Assembly: GCF_001401155.1 (NCBI RefSeq)
Contig: NZ_LJRO01000074.1
Span: forward strand, 38,848 to 102,847
From: Pseudomonas tremae
GTDB taxonomy: Bacteria > Pseudomonadota > Gammaproteobacteria > Pseudomonadales > Pseudomonadaceae
Reading direction: 5' to 3'
DNA: 64,000 bases
The notes beneath the pieces are model-generated. The model searched no databases, was not told the origin of the DNA, and was given only the letters and a program-made list of their open reading frames with translations. The translations under genes and the position numbers were made by a program. This document shows positions 50,784 to 59,822 of this stretch, piece after piece; position 1 is the first letter of the stretch; each line of letters begins with the position of its first letter.

Positions 50784-51590
50784 ATGAAAGTAGGGATAGC
50801 AGTAACAATTACATTCGGGGCTTTTGTTAAGTGGATGCCGAACTCAGATACCGGCAAAGACAAAAGCCAAGACATATACAAATTTTCGCAGGGGGCTGCG
50901 ATAATAGAGCAGTTCGGGAATGCCCATCTGCGCAGAGTAAAGCTCTGGCGTCGTCCACGTTTGCGGGGAACCAAATCCGCCTCAAAGTCCACTCAAGCCT
51001 ACGTCATAGGAAGATACAATAAGGGATCGGAGTTTCGAGCAGCAGAGCTATTGTGCAGAACTTGTGAGCGCCGTCATTGTGCTATGGATCAATTTTTAGA
51101 GGCCGGCATGCAAACCTATATACCCTATCCAAAAAACCCTCCCACCGTTGGTACAGTTCTGCTGACTTCCTATGGCTCATTCGCCCATGAAAACGAGATA
51201 CCTAAATCTTGTGCTGCCGACGCTTTAAGAGTAGGCAAAGAGCTCGCTGATGGTTTCGATGGCGAGGTTCATCATCTAGGCGCTCTGATGCTGATGATTT
51301 CCGACTTTCCAGCAGAGCCGCTGCTGAAAGCATCTGCTGCTAAGAAAGGTTCTTTGCTAGGAATTACTTCGCTTGGCTACCTATTATCCTATGGATCTAC
51401 TGGTGAAAAAGCGAAGCGAATCATCGAAGCAGGTTGTGGTATTTTTCTCGTCAGAGTGAGTGGTGATATTGAAAACCCTAAAGCAAAAATTGAAGTTTAT
51501 AGCTCTTGGTCTGAATACCAGAAGTTCCTTGAACCCATTTTGAAGACAGGTGACTTTTATCCAGTGAAAACGTCGTCGTTTTCCGAATAA
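50784..51590 (+). CDS. Hypothetical protein with an internal hrp box
   Basis: The longest frame is 268 residues from ATG 50784. A perfect HrpL-type promoter lies inside it at 50967-50995, and the first ATG after that box is 51084, giving a 168-residue protein (MDQFLEAGMQTYIPYPKN...). The N-terminal 100 residues are basic and poorly structured (RRVKLWRRPRLRGTKSASKST), while the part after 51084 looks like a folded soluble domain ending EVYSSWSEYQKFLEPILKTGDFYPV. I think the true gene is the shorter, HrpL-driven one, but both starts remain possible. No family recognised; a candidate effector or HrpL-regulated gene. Confidence 0.5.
   Translation: MKVGIAVTITFGAFVKWMPNSDTGKDKSQDIYKFSQGAAIIEQFGNAHLRRVKLWRRPRLRGTKSASKSTQAYVIGRYNKGSEFRAAELLCRTCERRHCAMDQFLEAGMQTYIPYPKNPPTVGTVLLTSYGSFAHENEIPKSCAADALRVGKELADGFDGEVHHLGALMLMISDFPAEPLLKASAAKKGSLLGITSLGYLLSYGSTGEKAKRIIEAGCGIFLVRVSGDIENPKAKIEVYSSWSEYQKFLEPILKTGDFYPVKTSSFSE
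50967..50995 (+). promoter_or_regulatory. hrp box inside the 50784 ORF
   Basis: GGAACC at 50967-50972, 16-bp spacer, CCACTCA at 50989-50995: full match to GGAACC-N15/16-CCACNNA. 88 bp before ATG 51084. Confidence 0.6.
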
Positions 51591-52368
51591 CAGTTATTGA
51601 GGGCTGGGTTGGAATCCGGCACAAAAACGTCGCCGTTACAGGTCTAAAAAGGGGATCATTGCCACTCGATGCGCGACCGGCGCAGGCCGGGCAGCCATGA
51701 AACTGCGAGGCATCAACCTATACTCTCAGCACCAATGCAAGCTTGTATTGGTCGCTGGTTTCGGTCTGCACGTACGCCTCAAGCGTTGTCCGTAAACCCT
51801 CGTGCTGCTTGGTCGGCTCGATAAAGCCACCGTCTGGTGGACTCCAAAATCATCGATTTTTCAGTCGCATTTAATCTTGGTCGGCCGCGCTCTATTGCAG
51901 GTCGAAGCGGATGAATGCGGGTTCGTTTGCAGTCAACACTGGTTCGCGGAGCCAGATAGACTCAATTAATGTCGGTCGAAAAACGCGATGATTACAGGTC
52001 GGCGCCATTTCGATTGCAGATCGTTACAGCTACAGACTGCTATTTGGTCACCAACGAACGCCCCCGGCTCTTTACGACAAACTGGCCAGCAGCTTTAAAG
52101 TCATGGTCACACTGACCTGCATCGGAATATGCTTGCGGGCTGACTTTTCAGACAACCCTAGCACACGGCAAGGAGGATAAGACGGCAAAGGTTCGTGTGT
52201 AGTATTCAAAACCCTACACATCGAGAGGGCAGCTAGAAAAAGAATATGCTTCGTCACCGGCTCAGCTGACAGGCATGACAGAGTGACCACCAAGTATTGT
52301 CTTCACTCTGCCAGGCCATCGTCGCTGCCAAACAAGGAGGCCTGTTTCCTGTAGGCATTTGCCGTGGG
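51591..52368. other. Gene-poor interval
   Basis: About 780 bp without a supported gene. Short open frames exist on both strands (a 73-codon one at 52072-52293, minus), but none has an RBS or protein-like composition. It probably consists of decayed mobile DNA; I could not assign any fragment. Confidence 0.4.
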
Positions 52369-52851
52369 TCAATCCGGGACTGCCGTCGACTGGACAAGCG
52401 CAGATTTGGATAAAGCGGACATCAATAATTTTGCTTTCTCTGGATGCGTTACATCATCTGGACCTACTTGCTCTAGAACACCAAATCCCTCTGAGTGTGT
52501 AGCTTTGGGTTTAAAGAGCAGTTTCGCCGCGCCCGGGACTGAGGCCATTAATGTCAGAAGATCATACAGGTTTAGCTCCGTCACTTTAGGCCAGATATCA
52601 TCAAACGACCTCTCTTTATTTTTATCCATCTGTGCTGCTTCAATCTGTGCATTCGGCATGAACGTCCGAAAGAACCACGAGTCATCCAACCCAGGAAGCA
52701 ATCCAGCTTGAATACCTTCCCAGAGGCCTTTCAACGCACTCTTCTGAACGTCTCTCAGGTATTGGCCTACTGGGTGTGCAAGCATCTCGCGCTGTGCAGA
52801 AGTCAATAACGTTGGCGCACTTTTCGATCGCTCCAAAGCTGGGCTGCTCAT
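52369..52851 (-). CDS. Unknown protein downstream of hopH1, possible effector
   Basis: 160 residues from ATG 52851, 71 bp after the hopH1 frame on the same strand. The N-terminus is Ser/Thr-rich (MSSPALERSKSAPTLLTSAQ) as in type III secretion signals, although Glu at residue 7 is atypical. The rest is helical (HPVGQYLRDVQKSALKGLWEGIQAGLLPGLDDSWFFRTF...). No hrp box of its own was found; the nearest on this strand is at 54007-54035. No family recognised. Confidence 0.5.
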   Translation of the reverse strand: MSSPALERSKSAPTLLTSAQREMLAHPVGQYLRDVQKSALKGLWEGIQAGLLPGLDDSWFFRTFMPNAQIEAAQMDKNKERSFDDIWPKVTELNLYDLLTLMASVPGAAKLLFKPKATHSEGFGVLEQVGPDDVTHPEKAKLLMSALSKSALVQSTAVPD

Positions 52852-52922
52852 ACTTTTTTGCTGAGGAAGTGCTGATTACACGCTACTTTCCGATGGGGTA
52901 CGTGATATCTGTTTTGATTGAT

Positions 52923-53588
52923 CTAGGATGAGGCGTGAAGTGGTACAGACTGTGGTGATAGAGGCAGCCCGTGTTCAGCACGGATGGAGTTCTCTGAAGG
53001 CTTTTTTGTAACTGAATAACGATAATTCTCTAGTCCAGCGGCGTGCAGCTCCTCTTTGCCAGAACCTGTCCGGGGATTATAGCGGGCCCCGTCATCGGCT
53101 AAGGAACTGCCACTCAAAATATGTCGAGCATTGACAAACTCATGAGCCAATGTCGTTATCTTGTCCACATTGTCCATTCCGAGGTGTAACGGCGAGCTAT
53201 TTTGGTTTAAGCGGATACTTGCTTTGTTTGGTGATCAGCTAATAATCGCATTGCTTCCTTCGCCCTTAGTAAAGGTTCCCTTTCGTGAAAGGTGTGATGC
53301 AATGCACTTATTCTCGGTGAGATCTTTTGGTTTGTACTTTTCCAGTTGTCTCCTGCTCAGAACAGGTTCCGTATAGCATTGGTTATTTATTTCAATCTCT
53401 TTTAGGGTTATTTTTCTTTCTTTTTGACTGCTAAGGGTAGATATTTTTCGCAAAAGTTTATCGCCAGAGGGACCTGCGTTGGTATGGTCCAGCGCCTCCT
53501 CTGCCTTTTCTTTGAAAGCGTTCGCTGCAGTAAGATCATTGCTAAGAGGCGCAATATAGATGCCTGGGTATCGCGATGGGGTTATCAT
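52923..53588 (-). pseudogene. hopH1: HopH1 type III effector, nonsense mutation and altered metalloprotease motif
   Basis: A single frame from ATG 53588 to the stop at 52923 reads through as HopH1 (MITPSRYPGIYIAPLSNDL...) except for one TGA at codon 118, where the family has Trp (NAIIS-W-SPNK). After it the frame continues SPNKASIRLNQNSSPLHLGMDNVDKITTLAHEF. HopH1 is a predicted zinc metalloprotease with HExxH; here the motif is HEFVN, so the second zinc-binding His is Asn. The last residues (SPQSVPLHASS) also look altered. Both lesions make an active enzyme very unlikely. In P. syringae pv. tomato hopH1 sits beside hopC1, which is absent here. Confidence 0.8.
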
Positions 53589-53861
53589 AAGTTTCCCTGA
53601 TAGGTGGTCAAACTAATCTAATAAGTAAGTGATTTTTGAAGCTTCTCAATGAGCGCTGAGTGATGGATGGATCTAGTTTTCTGGTAATTTTTCGAAAGTT
53701 TATTCTAAAGCTTGTGCCGCTATTGTTTTCATAGTCGCACACTACAAGTGCATCACTGTAATTGTGCTTCTGATAAGTATGTTTGCATTTTTTGAATGAT
53801 ATTCCATTTCACAGGTGGCCTCATTGTTTGAAAATTAACGTGCGTCGGGCGTAACTCTTAT

Positions 53862-53978
53862 TTAACTGCGACAATGCAGATGTGGTTTCCCTCTGGAAGC
53901 CAAGAAGCCACTTCGATCTGGATTGTCGGACGTTTCGACGTAGATGCCAATAAAGCTAGTTGGATTAATGCGGGGCAT
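53862..53978 (-). CDS. 38-residue ORF behind an hrp box, candidate orphan effector N-terminus
   Basis: ATG 53978 is 29 bp downstream of a perfect hrp box. The product begins MPRINPTSFIGIYVETSDN, resembling the style of effector N-termini (compare HopH1 MITPSRYPGIYIAPLSND), but stops after 38 codons. No good SD. Probably the remnant of an effector gene whose C-terminal part has been lost, or a leader for the hopH1 transcript 274 bp downstream. Confidence 0.4.
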   Translation of the reverse strand: MPRINPTSFIGIYVETSDNPDRSGFLASRGKPHLHCRS

Positions 53979-54006
53979 GGGGGGAGTCCAGTGATCACGG
54001 AGAGGC

Positions 54007-54035
54007 TAAGTGGCTCCGTGTGGGAAGATAGTTCC
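54007..54035 (-). promoter_or_regulatory. hrp box (minus strand)
   Basis: On the minus strand: GGAACT (54035-54030), 16-bp spacer, CCACTTA (54013-54007); full match. It would transcribe the 38-codon ORF and then the hopH1 region. Apart from these the 53589-54399 interval shows no gene. Confidence 0.7.
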
Positions 54036-54310
54036 ATCCTCCATGACCTCGCTTCAACGGAATCGCTGTCGCCTTGGCTGCTCGGCTGCTCGCAGGTCCT
54101 GTAGTTTTGTAGCTGTAGTGGCTTGCAATCGAAAACGGCAATGCTCGCAATTAGTGCGCATTTCGGATCAGATAACTATGACAATCTCTGACTCATGTTA
54201 ATAGTTAGTTGATTTTGTCTAGCGGACAGTAAACCGTCCAGAGCGTCGGCAAGATGAACAACCTGAATGCGTTCTGGGCTGGCGCTGGAGAACGAAGAAA
54301 ACTTACTAGT

Positions 54311-54339
54311 GGAACTCTACGCTTGGCGATGACCACGTA
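54311..54339 (+). promoter_or_regulatory. hrp box of hopG1
   Basis: GGAACT at 54311-54316, 16-bp spacer, CCACGTA at 54333-54339; 60 bp before the hopG1 start. The CCACGTATGA stretch is tandemly repeated, so a second CCACGTA follows at 54343. Confidence 0.8.
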
Positions 54340-54399
54340 TGACCACGTATGACCTTGTAAAATGAGCTAATGACCCGCAGCACATAGGATATGTAGATT

Positions 54400-55881
54400 A
54401 TGCAAATAAAGAACAGTCATCTCTATTCAGCTTCAAGAATGGTGCAGAATACTTTTAATGCCTCGCCTAAGATGGAAGTAACTAATGCAATAGCAAAAAA
54501 TAATGAACCTGCTGCGCTGAGCGCTACGCAAACTGCAAAGACACACGAAGGCGATTCAAAAGGCCAATCCAGCAATAACTCTAAATTGCCCTTCCGCGCC
54601 ATGAGGTACGCTGCATACCTTGCAGGCGGCGCCTACCTCTACGATAAAACTGCCAATAATTTTTTTCTTTCTACCACTTCTCTGCATGATGGCAAAGGTG
54701 GTTTTACCAGCGATGCCAGGCTTAACGATGCACAAGATAAAGCGCGAAAGCGCTACCAAAACAACCATAGCAGCACTCTTGAAAATAAAAACTCGCTTTT
54801 AAGCCCGCTTAGGCTTTGCGGAGAGAATCAGTTCTTAACGATGATTGATTATCGTGCAGCAACTAAGATTTACCTCTCCGACCTAGTTGACACGGAGCAA
54901 GCGCACACATCAATTCTGAAGAATATTATGTGCCTGAAAGGTGAGCTTACCAATGAAGAGGCAATAAAAAAACTCAACCCGGAAAAAACACCAAAAGACT
55001 ATGACCTTACAAATAGCGAAGCCTATATAAGCAAGAACAAATATTCTTTGACCGGCGTTAAAAATGAGGAGACGGGATCTACTGGTTATACATCTCGTTC
55101 TATCACAAAGCCATTTGTGGAAAAAGGCCTGAAACACTTTATAAAAGCGACTCATGGCGAAAAAGCTCTCACGCCCAAGCAGTGTATGGAAACTCTTGAT
55201 AACTTACTTCGAAAAAGTATCACGCTCAACAGTGATTCCCAATTCGCAGCAGGCCAGGCACTTTTGGTTTTCAGACAGGTCTATGCGGGTGAAGACGCTT
55301 GGGGGGATGCGGAACGGGTCATATTGAAAAGCCATTATAATCGGGGCACTGTACTCCAAGATGAAGCTGATAAAATAGAACTAAGTAGGCCGTTCTCAGA
55401 GCAAGATTTAGCAAAGAACATGTTTAAGAGGAATACCAGCATTGCAGGGCCAGTGCTCTACCACGCATATATTTATATACAAGAAAAAATCTTCAAGCTA
55501 CCCCCCGACAAAATAGAAGATTTGAAACATAAATCAATGGCAGACTTGAAAAACCTGCCTTTGACTCATGTTAAGCTTAGCAATTCCGGTGTGGGATTTG
55601 AAGACGCCTCAGGGTTAGGAGACTCGTTTACAGCTCTCAACGCGACGTCCTGTGTTAATCACGCAAGAATAATGAGTGGTGAGCCTCCCTTGTCAAAAGA
55701 TGATGTTGTGATTCTGATAGGTTGCCTCAACGCCGTATACGACAATTCGAGCGGAATAAGGCATTCTCTCCGCGAAATTGCACGAGGGTGCTTTGTGGGT
55801 GCTGGTTTTACGGTCCAGGACGGTGACGACTTCTACAAACAGATCTGCAAAAACGCCTCTAAGCAGTTTTACAACGGCTAA
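54400..55881 (+). CDS. hopG1: Type III effector HopG1
   Basis: 493 residues from ATG 54400, matching the length and sequence of HopG1 as I remember it. The first 60 residues are Ser/Asn/Lys-rich with few acidic residues (MQIKNSHLYSASRMVQNTFNASPKMEV), a type III secretion signal. HopG1 is delivered into plant cells, targets mitochondria and affects the actin cytoskeleton and development. No enzymatic motif is apparent. AT-rich relative to the core genome. Driven by its own hrp box, no chaperone gene adjacent. Reading frame intact. Confidence 0.92.
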   Translation: MQIKNSHLYSASRMVQNTFNASPKMEVTNAIAKNNEPAALSATQTAKTHEGDSKGQSSNNSKLPFRAMRYAAYLAGGAYLYDKTANNFFLSTTSLHDGKGGFTSDARLNDAQDKARKRYQNNHSSTLENKNSLLSPLRLCGENQFLTMIDYRAATKIYLSDLVDTEQAHTSILKNIMCLKGELTNEEAIKKLNPEKTPKDYDLTNSEAYISKNKYSLTGVKNEETGSTGYTSRSITKPFVEKGLKHFIKATHGEKALTPKQCMETLDNLLRKSITLNSDSQFAAGQALLVFRQVYAGEDAWGDAERVILKSHYNRGTVLQDEADKIELSRPFSEQDLAKNMFKRNTSIAGPVLYHAYIYIQEKIFKLPPDKIEDLKHKSMADLKNLPLTHVKLSNSGVGFEDASGLGDSFTALNATSCVNHARIMSGEPPLSKDDVVILIGCLNAVYDNSSGIRHSLREIARGCFVGAGFTVQDGDDFYKQICKNASKQFYNG

Positions 55882-55887
55882 AGTGTG

Positions 55888-55920
55888 GGGACGGTCGACA
55901 TAAAGCATGCCGATCGTCCC
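55888..55920 (+). terminator. Stem-loop after hopG1
   Basis: 10-bp stem with one G-U (55888-55897 with 55911-55920) and 13-nt loop, beginning 7 bp after the hopG1 stop. No T-run follows, so termination strength is uncertain. Confidence 0.4.
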
Positions 55921-56114
55921 TCCGGTCTCAGGATGGTTGTCGCCTCTCAGATGTTTCCTAGGGTTTGTCTGAAAAGTTGCTTTGAATTCCCAGAGCGTCA
56001 TATCGGCTGCAGTCGAAGCCGACTTTGAAAGCGCGACGCAATTCAGCCGAGGCTACACGCGGGTACCCGCTTGGCCGCTCCTCGTGTAGTCCGGCAGATC
56101 GCGGCGACTATGGT

Positions 56115-58244
56115 TCAGGGGGCGGGCTGACGCGGCGAGTCGCGCACAGCCAGGTCTTGATACGGAATACGTTCGGCCAACGGAGCCTCACCATATCCAA
56201 GCTTCCGAGCCAGCGCGGGAATTGCCTCAAAGCTGGCATTCATGCCGTTGACAATCGCAGATCCCACATGGCGCAGGAACTCGCTCCGGGGAGCCAGCAT
56301 TTGATGTAGCTCCTCTGCGGAAATGTTACGGTCTCCAGCTTCCATTTGCTGGCTGGCCCGCGCAAGAATGGTTTGTACCACGCGTGCATGCTTTGCATTG
56401 TCGGAATCAAATAGCCCGGGAACGTTGACACGCCCTCCTAGCGCCAACGCGTTCAGAGCGATGGCTTCGATTGGATTGAAGACGGCGCTCCGAAAAATAC
56501 GCAGTACCTGTTCTGACAGCAGCCCGGTTGCCTTGTTGCTGGCAATCAGTGGAATCATCCCGACAATCGATGCCAGCCCCATGGACTTGACAGCGGTGCT
56601 TTCACCCGGAGCGATATCCAGCGCATGGCGCGTCATCCGCTCAATCGTCTCTTTGGTGTCCACCCCCTCGCCGGGATGAGCCATCACGCCGTCCTTCATG
56701 CTTTGGAACAAGCCAGCACGCATCAGCTCTTCACTTTCCTTGACCTCGGGTGGAATACCGGAGGCGGCGCCAAAGATTGCCGCTTCAGTTGTCACCGAGT
56801 TTGCGGCAAGATCGCCGACTCTGGATTTGAAGCCTGCATACTGCAAAACATTATTGGGGAATGAGACCACCGATGAGATGGCGCCGGCCTTCAACGCCTT
56901 GGGGAGTAGATCGCTCATGGACCACTCCTCACCTTTCATACCCTTGATGATGGCAAGTACGCACATGGTGTCCATGGACTCGATCATCAAAGGAGGCACC
57001 GAATCGATCCCGGCCAATTGCAGGGCATATTGACTGGGTGAGAAGTTTTTGCCGAAGATGGCATTTTTCAACAGTTCCGAAGCTCCAAGCTCCCATGCCG
57101 AGCCGAGTATGCTGCTGACCCCGATGCTGCCGGCAAGACCGCCGAGTTGAAACTCTTTCTTGGTGGCGACGTGCAACAATTCCTGTGCGCCTAGGCGTAC
57201 CTTAAGATCATCGTCCCCCTTCAGCTTCTGGTTGATGAACGCTGAGAGGACATCGTCATTAGACGTGATCGTGGGAGCACACGAGGCGAGAAACGCTTTC
57301 GCGCTATTCTGGCCGATCGATGCGTTTGGGCCAAATGCCGCAGCACCCTGCTCAATGGCCTTAAGCAATAACGGGATATGGATGTCTGCGTTGATATCCT
57401 CATCTGCCCGCTCCGACGAGTTTGTAACGGACATCAGTTGCGCCTTCTCCACCGTGAAGGCATCTTTGAATTTCTTAAGTGCTTGCTCAATATCTCGAGT
57501 TGGCCGCATTTCCAGCTGGACTCCGTCAATGCTAGCGGCCTGTGGTGGGAATGCCTGGTCGGCCTGCGCGAAGGCTAGCAGTGCGTGCACTACCGGGTTA
57601 TCGGAAACAAGGCTGCCAGAGTCCCTGCGGACTGATCCGATATGCACGGGCTCTGGCTGTGATGGCGGACGAGAATGTGCTCGCGAGCTCAGTAACGGAC
57701 TTTCCAAGCCACTGCCATCTACTGCATCTTGTGAGAGAACGCGACTCATACCTAGATGGGTCCGTTCACTCAAGGCTGAAGATGCTGAGCCATGTGCAGG
57801 CGGTGGGCTGGGCACATCGAAGGATATGGATCTCGAAGAGCCATGCAAATGGGCACTGACGATGTCGTACTCCGATTGATCATTTAATCGGGCCTGAACC
57901 GTCAGCTCGTTATTAATCAAGCGTTCGGTTCTCACGGTATCGGTATCGGTGCTGGTGTCAGCTGGCAGGCATACTGGCGCTTTATAGGTTACTTGCTTGT
58001 CGTTACTGGATTGAAATTGAAGTGTGCCATCCTGCAGAGCGTTGCGTACCAGTGATGCAATGCGTTGGTGTTCGGCATTAGCTGAAGGGCGTTTTAGAGC
58101 CTGGTGAGCGCCTGGGCTCAATTGAGAGGGTGAAATCCTTTTAGGGTGAGATTGCTGGGCCTGAGGGCCCACAGCGTCTAATGGCCGACCGCCACTGATT
58201 AGGGGAGTTGTAATGCTGTGTTGAGTAGATTGTAGAGGATTCAT
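56115..58244 (-). CDS. hopD1: Type III effector HopD1 (AvrPphD family)
   Basis: 709 residues from ATG 58244 (MNPLQSTQHSITTPLISGGRP). A frame opens upstream to 58382, but the hrp box at 58284-58311 lies inside that extension, so 58244 is the start. Residues 1-170 are nearly the same kind of sequence as in HopAO1 (ISPSQLS..., LINNELTVQARLND, SERTHLGMSRVLSQDAV). The remainder is the long AvrPphD domain, mostly helical, with no catalytic motif that I recognise. HopD1 has been reported to suppress effector-triggered immunity through the plant factor NTL9. Intact. Convergent with hopG1. Confidence 0.93.
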   Translation of the reverse strand: MNPLQSTQHSITTPLISGGRPLDAVGPQAQQSHPKRISPSQLSPGAHQALKRPSANAEHQRIASLVRNALQDGTLQFQSSNDKQVTYKAPVCLPADTSTDTDTVRTERLINNELTVQARLNDQSEYDIVSAHLHGSSRSISFDVPSPPPAHGSASSALSERTHLGMSRVLSQDAVDGSGLESPLLSSRAHSRPPSQPEPVHIGSVRRDSGSLVSDNPVVHALLAFAQADQAFPPQAASIDGVQLEMRPTRDIEQALKKFKDAFTVEKAQLMSVTNSSERADEDINADIHIPLLLKAIEQGAAAFGPNASIGQNSAKAFLASCAPTITSNDDVLSAFINQKLKGDDDLKVRLGAQELLHVATKKEFQLGGLAGSIGVSSILGSAWELGASELLKNAIFGKNFSPSQYALQLAGIDSVPPLMIESMDTMCVLAIIKGMKGEEWSMSDLLPKALKAGAISSVVSFPNNVLQYAGFKSRVGDLAANSVTTEAAIFGAASGIPPEVKESEELMRAGLFQSMKDGVMAHPGEGVDTKETIERMTRHALDIAPGESTAVKSMGLASIVGMIPLIASNKATGLLSEQVLRIFRSAVFNPIEAIALNALALGGRVNVPGLFDSDNAKHARVVQTILARASQQMEAGDRNISAEELHQMLAPRSEFLRHVGSAIVNGMNASFEAIPALARKLGYGEAPLAERIPYQDLAVRDSPRQPAP

Positions 58245-58283
58245 AGAGCTATGAGCTGTCCCGGATGAATTAATTGGATCCCA

Positions 58284-58311
58284 TATGTGGTCACAAGGGC
58301 TCGTGGGTTCC
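58284..58311 (-). promoter_or_regulatory. hrp box of hopD1
   Basis: Minus strand: GGAACC (58311-58306), 15-bp spacer, CCACATA (58290-58284). It lies 39 bp before ATG 58244 and fixes that start. Confidence 0.85.
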
Positions 58312-58530
58312 GAAGACAAACTCAAAACTGACGAATGCGTTGATCTGGAAGCATCACGCTGACGTGGACATGTAGTGGTCAACTCATCCCGGAAACGACA
58401 TTGAGTCTTTTTTCGTACAAAGCTGGTGCGAGTCCGTTATTGAACTGGTGTCACTTGCCCACCTGGCGGCGCCTATTCCAGTGCTGGTGATACTCCAGAG
58501 CGCCTGTAGGAGCAGCTTGCCGAAGGCCTA

Positions 58531-58790
58531 TCAGCTATCGGGAAAAAGACGTCGCTCAGCATCAGCTACCACCGGCCTGACCAAGGGAGATGCACGCGGA
58601 AAGTGCTGCAGTGCCCTTCTCGGGACACCAGGGTTCAGGAATGACCCAAGAGACGCGTCTTGGGTGAGAACGTCATCGAGCGTGCTGGCTTCGTTGACCG
58701 TCTTCTGCGGCAGCCTCATTTCCAACATCAGGACCATGCTGGAACGGAACAAGGCGTGATCATCAGTGAGCAAGATCGAAGAGCTCGGGA
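58531..58790 (-). pseudogene. Response-regulator receiver fragment
   Basis: The minus strand encodes SSSILLTDDHALFRSSMVLMLEMRLP, the unmistakable start of a LuxR-type response regulator receiver domain, then drifts to unrelated sequence (NPGVPRRALQHFPRAS) and stops. The phosphorylated Asp and DNA-binding domain are absent. A gene relic with no supported start; it lies upstream of hopD1. Confidence 0.65.
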
Positions 58791-59022
58791 TGGACTACGT
58801 ATATCTCCAGTAAAGCGTATCCCCGGAGCACTTTTGGTCAAAATGGACGATGGGCGCTAGCCCATTACGCCTTTAAGGTCGATTCATGGTTGAGCGTGGG
58901 CCGTCTCCTTGAACGATCAGATGGCTTGCATCCCGATGCTAAGCCCATGGCGAAGGTGACTCTCTTGGAAAAAAATTATGGCACCCGCTGTCGGGTTTTT
59001 GCTTTGATGTGTGGAGGGTAAA

Positions 59023-59319
59023 ATGAGCGCCTATCTTATTGGTAAAATGAGTATCACCGACCAAGCTCGGTATGATAATTACAAGCGGCTAACGCCTGAC
59101 ATTGTGAAAGCTCATGGAGGCCGCTTCATCTCGAGAGGAGGCCAGAAGTTTCTTTTGGAAGGAGAGGCTGAAAGCCGTCGTGTGGTGATTGTAGAGTTCC
59201 CTTCAGTTGAGGCAGCACAGAAGTTCTACAATTCTGAAGAGTATACAAAGGCTAGATACCTCCGCGAAGGTGCAGCCGACGAGATGCAATTGTTCATTGT
59301 GGAGGGAGTGGATAACTAG
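59023..59319 (+). CDS. DUF1330 protein
   Basis: 98 residues from ATG 59023 with GGAGG upstream. A compact ferredoxin-like fold of the dimeric alpha-beta barrel type: YLIGKMSITDQARYDNYKRLTPDIVKAHGGRFISRGG, VIVEFPSVEAAQKFYNSEEYTKARYLR. The family has no established enzyme activity. It stands alone between hopD1 and hopAO1; the same neighbourhood in P. syringae pv. tomato also has a small gene here (from memory). No hrp box. Confidence 0.8.
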   Translation: MSAYLIGKMSITDQARYDNYKRLTPDIVKAHGGRFISRGGQKFLLEGEAESRRVVIVEFPSVEAAQKFYNSEEYTKARYLREGAADEMQLFIVEGVDN

Positions 59320-59661
59320 AATTTACGCCATGAGCTCTTAATATAATCATGAGTAAGAAAAATGCCACTTCGGAAGATATCTAAAGTATTAACGCTATAA
59401 GAAGATCCTCGTACTAACCTGTTTGTCTTTATGCGGCCCATGCTTGCTGCAACAAAATATCCTCCTTTGGGTTTATCCAAGAGCAGTGGCAGAGAGACCC
59501 CGAACGATGCAAGCATTATCCAAACCACTACTTAACGGGACTTAAGGAAACTCTGAAGAAGACCTGATTAGCACTGTAGATGAGATGTCCTTAGTTTTCA
59601 CGATCTGCATTGGTAACTCCCTGCTCGATCTCAGGGCGCGAAAAGCTCCCTCTCCTAGTGG

Positions 59662-59687
59662 CCAAGCCCGCCTTGTGGCGGGCTTGG
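59662..59687. terminator. Strong 11-bp hairpin
   Basis: CCAAGCCCGCC (59662-59672), loop TTGT, GGCGGGCTTGG (59677-59687). T-runs begin 12 nt later. Probably the terminator of a lost upstream gene (transposase style) or a REP-like unit; the rest of 59320-59822 shows no gene. Confidence 0.55.
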
Positions 59688-59737
59688 TGGTGCAGCGGTT
59701 TTTCCGTTTTCTCTGTTGTCGTCTTGAATCTGTCTTC

Positions 59738-59766
59738 GGAACCCCACAAGCACTTATGACCACGCA
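59738..59766 (+). promoter_or_regulatory. hrp box of hopAO1
   Basis: GGAACC at 59738-59743, 16-bp spacer, CCACGCA at 59760-59766; 56 bp before the hopAO1 start. Confidence 0.88.
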
Positions 59767-59822
59767 TTAGGATCCAATGCCTTTCGTCAGCCAATTACTC
59801 AACCGAGATAGTTCATACAGCT

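Noticed and set aside
53573..53628. Possible hrp box directly before hopH1 (TAGGTGG at 53601 on the plus strand)
   Set aside because: No GGTTCC or AGTTCC at 15-16 bp; the real box on this strand is at 54007-54035.
53874..54104. 76-codon plus-strand ORF
   Set aside because: No RBS; it is antisense to the hrp-box-driven minus-strand ORF and resembles no protein.
58245..58382. Upstream extension of hopD1 (46 codons)
   Set aside because: The hrp box lies inside it, so HrpL-driven transcripts start downstream of the extended start.
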